Below are positions 34,661-41,759 of a stretch of DNA of 64,000 nucleotides, piece by piece. Location: assembly GCF_009823805.1 (NCBI RefSeq), contig NZ_WUEK01000013.1, positions 1 to 64,000 of the forward strand, in the 5' to 3' direction. Below the pieces are notes generated by a model. That model searched no databases and was not told the DNA's origin. It worked only from the letters and a program-made list of their open reading frames with translations. The position numbers were made by a program, and so were the translations under genes. How positions within the stretch are numbered: position 1 is the stretch's first letter; every line of letters starts with the position of its first letter. Source of the DNA: Nocardioides flavescens. Its GTDB lineage: Bacteria; Actinomycetota; Actinomycetes; Propionibacteriales; Nocardioidaceae.

Positions 34661-35332
34661 ATGACCGTGCTGCTCACCCCCCTCATGCTGGCGCTGGGCA
34701 CCGGCGCCGTCGCGCTGCTCGCCGCGGTGGTGTTCGTCGAGTCCGGGGTGCTGCTCGGGTTCTTCCTGCCCGGCGACTCCCTGCTCTTCACCGGTGGGCT
34801 GCTCGTCGCCTCGGGGGTGATCCACCTGCCCGTCGCGGTGGTCATCGCGGTCGTGGCGGTCGCGGCCGTGCTCGGCGACCAGCTCGGCTACACCCTCGGG
34901 CGACGTCTCGGTCCCCGGGTCTTCAGCGGGCGCGCCTCCCGGTTCCTCTCCCCCGCCCACCTGGCCCGGGCCGAGCGCTTCTTCGAGCGGCACGGCTCCC
35001 GCGCGGTCGTCCTGGCCCGCTTCGTCCCGGTGGTGCGGACCCTCGTGCCGTTCCTGGCCGGCACCGCCGCGATGCCGCGCGGCCGGTTCACCACCCGCAA
35101 CGCGGTCGGCGGGGTCCTGTGGGCCGCGGGCGTCGTGCTCGCTGGCTTCTTCCTCGGCGGGGTGCCCTTCGTCGCGCACCACGTGGAGCTCGTCGTCGTG
35201 GGCGTCGTCGCCCTCTCCCTGGTGCCGGTGGCGGTCTCGCTCGCCGTACGCCGCCTCACGGGTCGTGATGCGGCCGACGACGCCGCGCACGACGGCGAGG
35301 CGCGGGAGCTGGTCGGGGCCGGGAGCCATTAG
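34661..35332 (+). CDS. DedA-family membrane protein
   Basis: A membrane protein of 223 residues of the DedA/VTT family, whose members scramble or transport lipid carriers. Characteristic pieces are ESGVLLGFFLPGDSLLFTGG near residue 27, the GDQLGYTLGRRLG motif, RFFERHGSRAVVLARFVPVVRTLVPFLAG, and FTTRNAVGGVLWA. ATG start is clear. The neighbouring polyprenol-dependent glycosyltransferases make a lipid-carrier role plausible, by context only. The gene ends 9 bp before the UPF0014 permease start, so the two are probably co-transcribed. Confidence 0.94.
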   Translation: MTVLLTPLMLALGTGAVALLAAVVFVESGVLLGFFLPGDSLLFTGGLLVASGVIHLPVAVVIAVVAVAAVLGDQLGYTLGRRLGPRVFSGRASRFLSPAHLARAERFFERHGSRAVVLARFVPVVRTLVPFLAGTAAMPRGRFTTRNAVGGVLWAAGVVLAGFFLGGVPFVAHHVELVVVGVVALSLVPVAVSLAVRRLTGRDAADDAAHDGEARELVGAGSH

Positions 35333-35341
35333 GTTGCCCGG

Positions 35342-36106
35342 GTGCCGTCGCTGACCGACCTCGGCGGGTTCGGCGCCGGGCTCCTCGTCGTCGTCGGCAC
35401 CACCGTCGCGCTCGGCCGGGTCGCCGGTGTCGGGCTGGGGTGGGCGCCGCTGACGTCGCTGCTGCGCGCCGTGGTGCAGCTGAGCGTCGTGGCGCTGCTG
35501 CTGCGCGGCATCCTCACCGTCGAGGGCACGGTGGTGGCCTTCGTCCTCCTGATGCTCGCCACCGCGTCGTGGACGTCGGCCGGCCGCCTGCGCGAGCTGT
35601 GGCACGGGCGACGGATCGCCGTCCTCGGCGTCTGCGTCGGCGCCACGACGAGCACCGCGCTGGTCTTCGCGCTGCACCTCGTCGACCTGCAGACCCGCTA
35701 CGTCGTCGCTGTCGCCGGCATCGTCATCGGCAGCGCCATGAGCGCCGCGACGCTCGCGGGTCGCAACTTCCTGCGCGGCGCGCACCACCGCCGCGACGAG
35801 ATCGAGGCCTGGCTCTCGCTCGGCGCCACGCCGGCCCGGGCCCACCTCGAGGTCGGCCAGGAGGCCGTGCGCGAGTCGCTGCTGCCCAACCTCGACCAGA
35901 CCCGCTCCACCGGCCTGGTCACCCTGCCCGGTGCGTTCGTCGGCGCCCTCTTCGGCGGGGCGAGCCCTGCGCAGGCCGCGCAGTTCCAGCTGGTCGTGCT
36001 CGCCGCGATCGCCCTGGCCATGACGACCTGCGGCATCCTCGTCACCCGGCTGCTCGGGCGCACTCCGTACGTCGGCCCGGGGGTCTCGAGACCGTCGGGG
36101 ACGTAG
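35342..36106 (+). CDS. UPF0014 family permease (FetB-like)
   Basis: A membrane protein of 254 residues with about six to seven spans. In E. coli the family member FetB pairs with the ATPase FetA in iron export. RDEIEAWLSLGATPARAHLEVGQEAVRESLLPNLDQTRSTGLVTLPGAF, shown here only as positions about 147-195, has the conserved LGA and TG(L)VTLPGA(F)VG signature. No ATPase gene sits next to it, so it may use an ATPase encoded elsewhere. GTG start 9 bp after dedA. Confidence 0.87.
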   Translation: MPSLTDLGGFGAGLLVVVGTTVALGRVAGVGLGWAPLTSLLRAVVQLSVVALLLRGILTVEGTVVAFVLLMLATASWTSAGRLRELWHGRRIAVLGVCVGATTSTALVFALHLVDLQTRYVVAVAGIVIGSAMSAATLAGRNFLRGAHHRRDEIEAWLSLGATPARAHLEVGQEAVRESLLPNLDQTRSTGLVTLPGAFVGALFGGASPAQAAQFQLVVLAAIALAMTTCGILVTRLLGRTPYVGPGVSRPSGT

Positions 36107-36144
36107 TCAGGTCGTGTGCAGGCTGCGGCCCCCACCCTCGCTCC

Positions 36145-36936
36145 ATGACGACCACCACAGCGCCCTGGACCGGGCGGCAGATGCTCAACAAGGTCCCCGA
36201 GGTCACCGTCTTCTTCTGGGTCATCAAGATCCTCTGCACGACGGTCGGCGAGAGCTTCGCCGACTACATCAACGAGACCCTCGGCTTCGGCCTCACCAAC
36301 ACCACGGTCCTGTTCTCCGTCGCCCTGGTCGCCGTGCTCGTGGTGCAGTTCCGGCTGCGTCGCTACGTGCCCGGGGTCTACTGGCTGGCGGTCGTGCTGA
36401 TCAGCGTCGTCGGCACCCTGCTGACCGACAACCTCACCGACGCCCACAACGTCCCCCTGGCGCTCAGCAGCACCGTCTTCGCCGTGCTCCTCGCCGCGGT
36501 CTTCGCGGTCTGGTACGCCCGCGAGCACACCCTGTCGATCCACTCCATCAACACCACCCAGCGCGAGGGGTGGTACTGGCTGGTGGTCCTCGTGACCTTC
36601 GCCCTCGGCACCGCGGTCGGCGACTGGACCCTCGAGCTCACCGGCTGGTCGCCGGGTGCCTCGATCCTGCTCCCCGCCGGCCTGATCCTGGCCGTCGTCG
36701 TCGCCTGGAGGGCCGGCGCCGGGCCGGTCCTCTCCTTCTGGCTGGCCTACGTCCTGACGCGGCCGCTGGGTGCCAACATCGGCGACTTCCTGGCCTCGCC
36801 CCGCGGGGACGGCGGCCTCGGACTCGGCACGCTCATCACCAGCGTGGTCTTCCTCGTCACCATCGCCGCCACCGTCGCCTACCTCACCATCACCCGCGTC
36901 GACCGCACCGAGGAGCGCCGCGAGCTCGTGGCCTGA
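36145..36936 (+). CDS. COG4705-like multi-span membrane protein
   Basis: A protein of 263 residues with about eight hydrophobic segments arranged as two repeats. KVPEVTVFFWVIKILCTTVGES and FADYINE at the N-terminus, and REGWYWLVVLVTFALGTAVGDW in the second half, are the conserved repeat motifs of an uncharacterised family of bacterial membrane proteins (COG4705). ATG at 36145 is chosen. The 3' end overlaps the convergent frame at 36879-37316. Function is unknown; proposals of metal transport are weak. Confidence 0.85.
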   Translation: MTTTTAPWTGRQMLNKVPEVTVFFWVIKILCTTVGESFADYINETLGFGLTNTTVLFSVALVAVLVVQFRLRRYVPGVYWLAVVLISVVGTLLTDNLTDAHNVPLALSSTVFAVLLAAVFAVWYAREHTLSIHSINTTQREGWYWLVVLVTFALGTAVGDWTLELTGWSPGASILLPAGLILAVVVAWRAGAGPVLSFWLAYVLTRPLGANIGDFLASPRGDGGLGLGTLITSVVFLVTIAATVAYLTITRVDRTEERRELVA

Positions 36937-37316
36937 CCGAGCATGGGCTCACGGGGCCGGCGCCCCGGCGCGGCCCGTGCCGACCGCTGCCGCCGAGCGG
37001 TGGAACGCCCCCACAGCAGCTCGAGGTCGACGGCCGAGAGGGTCCCCGCGGCGTGGGCCCTCTCGGCCGCCGCCACCAGCGCCGTGACGAGCGGTACGAC
37101 GGACGCCAGCGTCAGAGTGATCGCGACCGCCAGCGCCGTGCCGGTCACCGGCCAGGCGAACAGCCGGCGGAGCGCGGCGCGCTCGCGGTCGGTGACCCCT
37201 GGAGGGAACACCACGAGCTGGTGGTGCAGGACCCCACCGCGGGGCAGCGCACCGCCCGTGCACGATCCCCAGCTGTGCTGTGTCGGCCCGTAGGCACACC
37301 TGAGGTCGAGGTCCAC
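36879..37316 (-). CDS. DUF6611-like hypothetical membrane protein
   Basis: A frame of 145 residues. A compact N-terminal beta motif is followed by LVVFPPGVTDRERAALRRLFAW and a hydrophobic segment near residues 58-80 (ALAVAITLTLASVVPLVTALV), then a basic Arg/Ser tail. The VxPPGxxxxER and LRRLFxW pattern resembles DUF6611. GTG at 37316 is chosen as start. The last 58 bp overlap the convergent COG4705 gene, so the true 3' end or the reality of the tail is less certain. Confidence 0.55.
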   Translation of the reverse strand: MDLDLRCAYGPTQHSWGSCTGGALPRGGVLHHQLVVFPPGVTDRERAALRRLFAWPVTGTALAVAITLTLASVVPLVTALVAAAERAHAAGTLSAVDLELLWGRSTARRQRSARAAPGRRPREPMLGQATSSRRSSVRSTRVMVR

Positions 37317-37426
37317 CCGACCATCGTGTGGTGCCCCCGAGCCGATGAGCGCGACCTCGACGCGACCTCGACGGTGAGCGCGGGACTCCTGACGGTCCTC
37401 CGCTCCGCGCCCTAGGGTTCTGTTCC

Positions 37427-37630
37427 GTGACGGCCGGGAGCGCAGGTGGGTCGGGGTCGCTGGTGCTGTACGACGTCGTCGACGTGCTGGTGCTCGGGCT
37501 GGCCGTCGTGGTCCTGGTCGCCGCGCTCCACTTCGCCCGCCGGGCACGGGCGCGCCGAGAACCCGCCTGGCCCTTCTACCTCCTGGCCGTCTGCACGGTG
37601 GTCGTGGCCGTGGGTCGGCTCCTCTCCTGA
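37427..37630 (+). CDS. hypothetical small membrane protein
   Basis: A frame of 67 residues with a strongly hydrophobic segment (about 13-34) separated by a basic RRARARREP stretch from a second hydrophobic segment (50-62). No family recognised. GTG start at 37427. It precedes the next small membrane protein by 11 bp on the same strand, so the pair may be one operon. Confidence 0.6.
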   Translation: MTAGSAGGSGSLVLYDVVDVLVLGLAVVVLVAALHFARRARARREPAWPFYLLAVCTVVVAVGRLLS

Positions 37631-37641
37631 GGTGAACGCCC

Positions 37642-37995
37642 GTGGTTGGTGTCCGCGCGGTGGACGTCGTGCAGATCTCCTACCCGGCCCTGAAGTTCAC
37701 TCTCATGTTCGGCCTCGAGGCGGTGGCGTTCCTCAGTGCCGCGGTGCTCGGCGCACGACGAGCACCGCGTGGAGTCTCGGGTCGTCTCGGCCTGGCGGGG
37801 GGAGTGCTCGGCACCCTCTCCTCGGGCACCTTCGCGATCGGCTGGGCGCAGTTCCGGTGGACCTCGAGCTCACCTGTCCTCGACGCACTTTCCTCGCCCT
37901 GGTTGGGACAGCTGGACTGGGTGCGAGCGGTCGCGGTCGCGCTCCTCGCGGCCGCCCTCGTGACCGCGCACCGGTCGCCTCAGCGCAGTCGGTGA
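37642..37995 (+). CDS. hypothetical membrane protein, DUF1772-like layout
   Basis: A frame of 117 residues with two to three hydrophobic segments (about 18-38, 49-65, 94-108). The arrangement, with a conserved-looking Trp-Ala-Gln and a C-terminal VRAVAVALLAAALV, somewhat recalls small DUF1772-type membrane proteins, but this is not firm. GTG start at 37642 has CCTGAGGTGA upstream. The gene is convergent with the AAA+ ATPase gene. Confidence 0.6.
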   Translation: MVGVRAVDVVQISYPALKFTLMFGLEAVAFLSAAVLGARRAPRGVSGRLGLAGGVLGTLSSGTFAIGWAQFRWTSSSPVLDALSSPWLGQLDWVRAVAVALLAAALVTAHRSPQRSR

Positions 37996-38007
37996 CGAGA
38001 CGGCGAC

Positions 38008-39399
38008 CTAGCCCCGGCTCTGGTCGCCGGGAGCCGACCCCAGCAGGCTCCGGGTCAGCTGCTCTGAGTCCGAGAGCAGCTCGTCCAAGGCATCGCGGAC
38101 GTCGGCGTCGGTGACCTCGCGTCCGGCGTCCGCGCCGAGGAGGACGGCGCGGCGCAGGAACTCCTTGGCGAAGCTGGCCGTGACACCCGGGGTCCGCGAC
38201 GCCGCCTCGTCCAGCACCTCGTCCGAGACGGACAGACCGCTGGCGTAGAGGCGGTAGAGCGCGCGGCGGGCGGCCTCGTCCGGCAACGGCACCTCCACCG
38301 CCAGGTCGACACGCCCGGGCCGCTGGGCCAGGGCCCGCTCGAGCAGGTCGGCGCGGTTGGTGGTCAGCAGGAACACCACGTCGGCGTCGCCGTCGAGGCC
38401 GTCCATCGCATCCAGCAACTGGAACAACAGAGGCCGCTGGCCGGGGTCCATGCCTCGGTCCTCGGCGACCAGGTCGCAGTCCTCGAGGACCACGATCGCG
38501 GGCTGCATCGCTCGCGCGAGGTGGGCCGCCATCGACACGAACGCCAGGGACTGGCCCGCCAGCAGGACGACAGTGCTGCCCTCGGCCCGGGCGACGAGGT
38601 GACGCACCGTGTGGGTCTTCCCGGTGCCAGGCGGGCCGTACAGCAGCACTCCGCGCTTGAGGTGCTGGCCCGAGCTCGTCAGGCGTCCCGCGTGCGCACC
38701 GACCCCCAGGACGTGGCGGGCGATCCGGTCCAGGGCACCGTCCGGGAGGACGACGTCCGTGGCCGCGACCCGGGGCCGGTGGAGGAAGGTGACCCCGGCG
38801 TTCTGCTGCTCGTACGGCGAGCCGGAGAAGGACAGCACCTGCCCACGCAGGACGCTGTGCTCGACCATCAGCCGCCGGACCTCGGCGATGAAACGGGCGA
38901 CCAGCTCCTCGTCGGTGCACACGACCTCGATGCCTGCCGGGTAGCCACTGTGGCGCATGCTCGCGCGCTGCAGCAGCGCGACGGGCCGGTCCTCCCACCG
39001 CAGCAGCCGGACGCCGAAGCCCACGGCTCGACGGCTGGTGTCGGGCCCGGTCGCGCAGTTGACCCGGTCGACCGCTCCCACGCCGAACCTGCCGTAGGTG
39101 CCGCTCAGCAGCTCACCGAACCCGTGGTGACCGCGCTGCTCGCCGCCACTGACCCCGATGACCTCCTCCCCGCCGCCGTCCTCGGCGAGCATCGAGAGCA
39201 CCAGGTCCAGGTCGACGAACTGGTGCTCGGGCACCTCCTCGCGCACGACGGGGAGCTGTGAGCTCGCGGCGCCGAGGTGGGCGTCCACCAGGTCGGACAG
39301 ACTCGGTCCCGCCGACTCGGCGTCGACCGCCGAGGAGTGCACGACCTCGTCGAGGAAGCGACGTACCGACAGGGCCAGCTCGCGCGCATCTGCGTCCAC
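38008..39399 (-). CDS. AAA+ ATPase with CDC48-like domain
   Basis: A protein of 463 residues. The N-terminal about 220 residues show no recognised domain. A single AAA+ module follows, with Walker A GPPGTGKT at about residues 254-262, a Walker B-like IVVLEDCDLVA (ED rather than the usual DE), sensor 1 VVFLLTTNRAD, arginine finger ALAQRPGRVDLAVEV and a small helical lid. Similar to Bcs1/CDC48-class proteins that unfold or remodel substrates. No protease or partner is adjacent. GTG start at 39399. Confidence 0.9.
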   Translation of the reverse strand: MDADARELALSVRRFLDEVVHSSAVDAESAGPSLSDLVDAHLGAASSQLPVVREEVPEHQFVDLDLVLSMLAEDGGGEEVIGVSGGEQRGHHGFGELLSGTYGRFGVGAVDRVNCATGPDTSRRAVGFGVRLLRWEDRPVALLQRASMRHSGYPAGIEVVCTDEELVARFIAEVRRLMVEHSVLRGQVLSFSGSPYEQQNAGVTFLHRPRVAATDVVLPDGALDRIARHVLGVGAHAGRLTSSGQHLKRGVLLYGPPGTGKTHTVRHLVARAEGSTVVLLAGQSLAFVSMAAHLARAMQPAIVVLEDCDLVAEDRGMDPGQRPLLFQLLDAMDGLDGDADVVFLLTTNRADLLERALAQRPGRVDLAVEVPLPDEAARRALYRLYASGLSVSDEVLDEAASRTPGVTASFAKEFLRRAVLLGADAGREVTDADVRDALDELLSDSEQLTRSLLGSAPGDQSRG

Positions 39400-39463
39400 G
39401 GCGCCATCGTGCCCGAACCGGACGCGACCTCGCCGCCTCTTTCTGCCCGGGCAGGCTCGACGC

Positions 39464-39922
39464 TCAGGCCGACCGTGGCTCGATCACCGACGGCGGCAGC
39501 TCGTGACCGGGCACGAGCTCGGCAACCAGGGCCCGCACGCGGGCGTCGATGTCGGCGACGATGCGACGCACCGTGGCGTCGTCCTGACCCTTGGGGTCGT
39601 CGAGGGGCCAGTCGAGCATCCGGGTGCTCGGCGACCAGGGGCACGCGTCGCCGCAGCCCATCGTGATGGCGACGTCGCTGGCGGCGACGGTCTCGACGGT
39701 GATGAGCTGGGGGGTCTCGCGGCTGGTGTCGAGGCCGAGCTGCTCGAGGACGGCCGCGACCTCGGGGTGGATGTGCTCGCCGGGCTCGGTGCCGCCGGAG
39801 AGCGCGCGCACGCGGCCCTGGGCGTAGTGCTCGGTGAGCAGCCGGGAGGCGACGGAGCGGCCGCCGTTCGCCCGGCAGACGAACACCACCTGGGGCACGA
39901 GATCGGGGACGTCGGAGCTCAT
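39464..39922 (-). CDS. arsC: arsenate reductase, LMW-phosphatase type
   Basis: A cytoplasmic protein of 152 residues that reduces arsenate to arsenite. The catalytic loop is CRANGGR with Cys16 and Arg22 (C-x5-R), followed by the distal GCGDACPWSPSTRMLDWPL and DDPKGQD motifs. The common CVxNAGRSQMA loop is altered (RANGGRSVAS), a notable variation in the active-site neighbourhood. It is the last gene of arsR-acr3-arsC, with its start overlapping the acr3 stop (ATGA). The reductant, thioredoxin or mycothiol/mycoredoxin, cannot be told by sequence alone. Confidence 0.92.
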   Translation of the reverse strand: MSSDVPDLVPQVVFVCRANGGRSVASRLLTEHYAQGRVRALSGGTEPGEHIHPEVAAVLEQLGLDTSRETPQLITVETVAASDVAITMGCGDACPWSPSTRMLDWPLDDPKGQDDATVRRIVADIDARVRALVAELVPGHELPPSVIEPRSA

Positions 39923-41028
39923 GCGGTCCTCCCGGGAGCGGTCGTGAAGAAGCGTCGCGCCCACAGGCTGACGTAGACGAGCCCCACCAGGACGGGGACC
40001 TCGATGAGCGGGCCGACGACGCCGGCGAGGGCCTGGCCGCTGGTGACGCCGAAGACGCCGATCGCGACCGCGATGGCGAGCTCGAAGTTGTTGCCGGCCG
40101 CGGTGAAGGACACCGCCGTCGCGCGCTCGTAGTCGAAGCCGAGAGCCCGGGTGAGCAGCATGGAGCCGCCCCACATGAGGGCGAAGTAGGCCAGCAGCGG
40201 CAGCGCGATGCGGGCGACGTCGAGGGGCCGGCTGGTGATCGTGTCGCCCTGCAGGGCGAAGAGCACCACGATCGTGAACAGCAGCCCCCACAGGGCGGCG
40301 GGGCCGATCCGCGGCAGCAGCCGCGTCTCGTACCACTCCCGGCCGCGGGCGCGCTCGCCGAGCGTGCGGGTGAGGAAGCCGGCGACGAGCGGGATGCCGA
40401 GGAAGACCAGCACCGAGCCGGCGATGTGCCACACCGAGACGTCGAGGCCCCCGTCGGCGGACCCGTCGCCGAGCCCGAGCCACCCGGGCAGGACCTCGAG
40501 GTAGAACCACCCCAGGGCGGCGAAGGCCAGGATCTGGAAGACCGCGTTGACCGCGACGAGGACCGCGGCGGCCTCGCGGTCGCCGCAGGCGAGGTCGTTC
40601 CAGATCAGCACCATCGCGATGCAGCGGGCCAGACCGACGACGATCAGCCCGGTGCGGTACGCCGGGAGGTCGGGCAGCAGCAACCACGCCAGGGCGAACA
40701 TGAGCGCGGGCCCCACGAGCCAGTTCAGGACGATCGACGTCGCGAGCAGCCGACGGTCGGCGGTGACGTGGCCGAGCTCGTCGTAGCGGACCTTGGCCAG
40801 CACCGGGTACATCATCACGAGCAGCCCGACGGCGATCGGCAGCGAGACCGAGCCCATCTCCACGGCGGCGAGGGCCTCGTCGAGACCGGGCACGAGCCGG
40901 CCGAGCAGGAGCCCGGCCACCATCGCGAGCACGATCCACACCGGCAGGAACCGGTCGAGCGTCGAGAGCCGCTGCAGCACGGCCGCGTCGTCCGCGGACA
41001 CGGGCGCGTCGCGGACGGTGTCGCTCAC
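39919..41028 (-). CDS. acr3: arsenite efflux transporter, ACR3 family
   Basis: A membrane protein of 369 residues with about ten spans that exports arsenite. VGLARCIAMVLIWNDLACGD carries the conserved Cys of ACR3 transporters and VSFTAAGNNFELAIAVAIG the conserved crossover helix. GTG start overlaps the arsR stop (GTGA) and the gene overlaps arsC on the other side. The start gives a 30-residue cytosolic N-terminus before the first span. Confidence 0.95.
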   Translation of the reverse strand: MSDTVRDAPVSADDAAVLQRLSTLDRFLPVWIVLAMVAGLLLGRLVPGLDEALAAVEMGSVSLPIAVGLLVMMYPVLAKVRYDELGHVTADRRLLATSIVLNWLVGPALMFALAWLLLPDLPAYRTGLIVVGLARCIAMVLIWNDLACGDREAAAVLVAVNAVFQILAFAALGWFYLEVLPGWLGLGDGSADGGLDVSVWHIAGSVLVFLGIPLVAGFLTRTLGERARGREWYETRLLPRIGPAALWGLLFTIVVLFALQGDTITSRPLDVARIALPLLAYFALMWGGSMLLTRALGFDYERATAVSFTAAGNNFELAIAVAIGVFGVTSGQALAGVVGPLIEVPVLVGLVYVSLWARRFFTTAPGRTA

Positions 41029-41408
41029 GCCGGCGCCCCGACCACCGCGGGCGTCGCGGGCGCGAGACCCTCCGCCGTGAACAGCCGCGCCAGGGCCTCG
41101 AGCGTCTCGGGTCGGGCCCGGTAGTAGACCCACACCCCGCGCTTCTCACGCTCGAGCAGCCCGGACTCGTGCAGCACCTTCAGGTGGTGGCTGATCGTCG
41201 GCTGCGAAAGGTCGAACGCCGGCAGCAGGTCGCAGACGCACGCCTCACCGCCCTCGTAGGACAGCACGAGCGAGACCAGCCGCAGCCGGACCGGGTCGGC
41301 GAGCGCCTTGAGCAGCCCGGCCACCTGGCCGGCCCGCTCGGAGCTCATCGGCTCACGCGCCAGCGACGTGCAGCACGCGAGGGGCTCACCGGCATCGGAC
41401 ATCGACAT
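41025..41408 (-). CDS. arsR: ArsR-family arsenic-responsive repressor
   Basis: A repressor of 127 residues that releases the ars promoter when arsenite binds. The winged HTH (about 34-95) contains ACVCDL with Cys57 and Cys59 and FDLSQPTISHHLKVL as recognition helix. An extra Cys pair at 12-13 (LACCTSL) together with the HTH Cys resembles the three-Cys site of corynebacterial CgArsR1. ATG at 41408 is chosen; no Shine-Dalgarno is visible, and the promoter-like sequence just upstream suggests a leaderless mRNA. It overlaps acr3 (GTGA). Confidence 0.93.
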   Translation of the reverse strand: MSMSDAGEPLACCTSLAREPMSSERAGQVAGLLKALADPVRLRLVSLVLSYEGGEACVCDLLPAFDLSQPTISHHLKVLHESGLLEREKRGVWVYYRARPETLEALARLFTAEGLAPATPAVVGAPA

Positions 41409-41436
41409 GCGTCGATATTGACACACGTCGATGTCC
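41397..41436. promoter_or_regulatory. inverted repeat at the arsR start, putative ArsR operator
   Basis: GGACATCGAC (41397-41406) and GTCGATGTCC (41427-41436) are perfect 10-bp inverted arms around a 20-bp spacer containing TTGACACACGTCGA and TATCGA-like elements. The left arm covers the arsR start codon, suiting autoregulation. GTCGAT half-sites also occur as a direct repeat inside the element. Confidence 0.7.
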
Positions 41437-41470
41437 GAGGCCTCCCAAGCCCCGACGTCGGCGACGAGAG

Positions 41471-41572
41471 CTAGGGAGTGCCGCCCCCGAAGAGCATGGC
41501 GAGGACGAACGAGATCGTCGGCACCGCCCAGAGCAGCACGAAGGCGAAGTTGTCGGCGCGCAGCAGCTTCAC
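41471..41572 (-). CDS. candidate 33-residue hydrophobic membrane peptide
   Basis: A very short frame, on the same strand as arsR and upstream of it, translates to MKLLRADNFAFVLLWAVP, then a hydrophobic span ending GGGTP and a TAG stop. GGGAG lies nine bases before the GTG at 41572; ATG at 41587 would add five residues (MGADV). The peptide shows one clear transmembrane helix with a basic N-terminus and a short Gly-rich tail, the usual look of genuine small membrane proteins. Function is unknown; its position near the ars genes may be coincidental. Confidence 0.45.
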   Translation of the reverse strand: MKLLRADNFAFVLLWAVPTISFVLAMLFGGGTP

Positions 41573-41759
41573 GACATCCGCTCCCATCCAGACACGACGA
41601 TTCCCTCACTCACGAGACAGTCCCTTCGCAGCAGTTCCGTCCCCCGACGAAGACCCTGCGGGCCACAGGTCTGGTGCCCGGTCCCCCGAGCGGCGAAACC
41701 GACCAGTCGGGTGAGAGTGTCGAGGCCCCGCTCACAGGTCGGGTCGTCAGACTCCGGGA

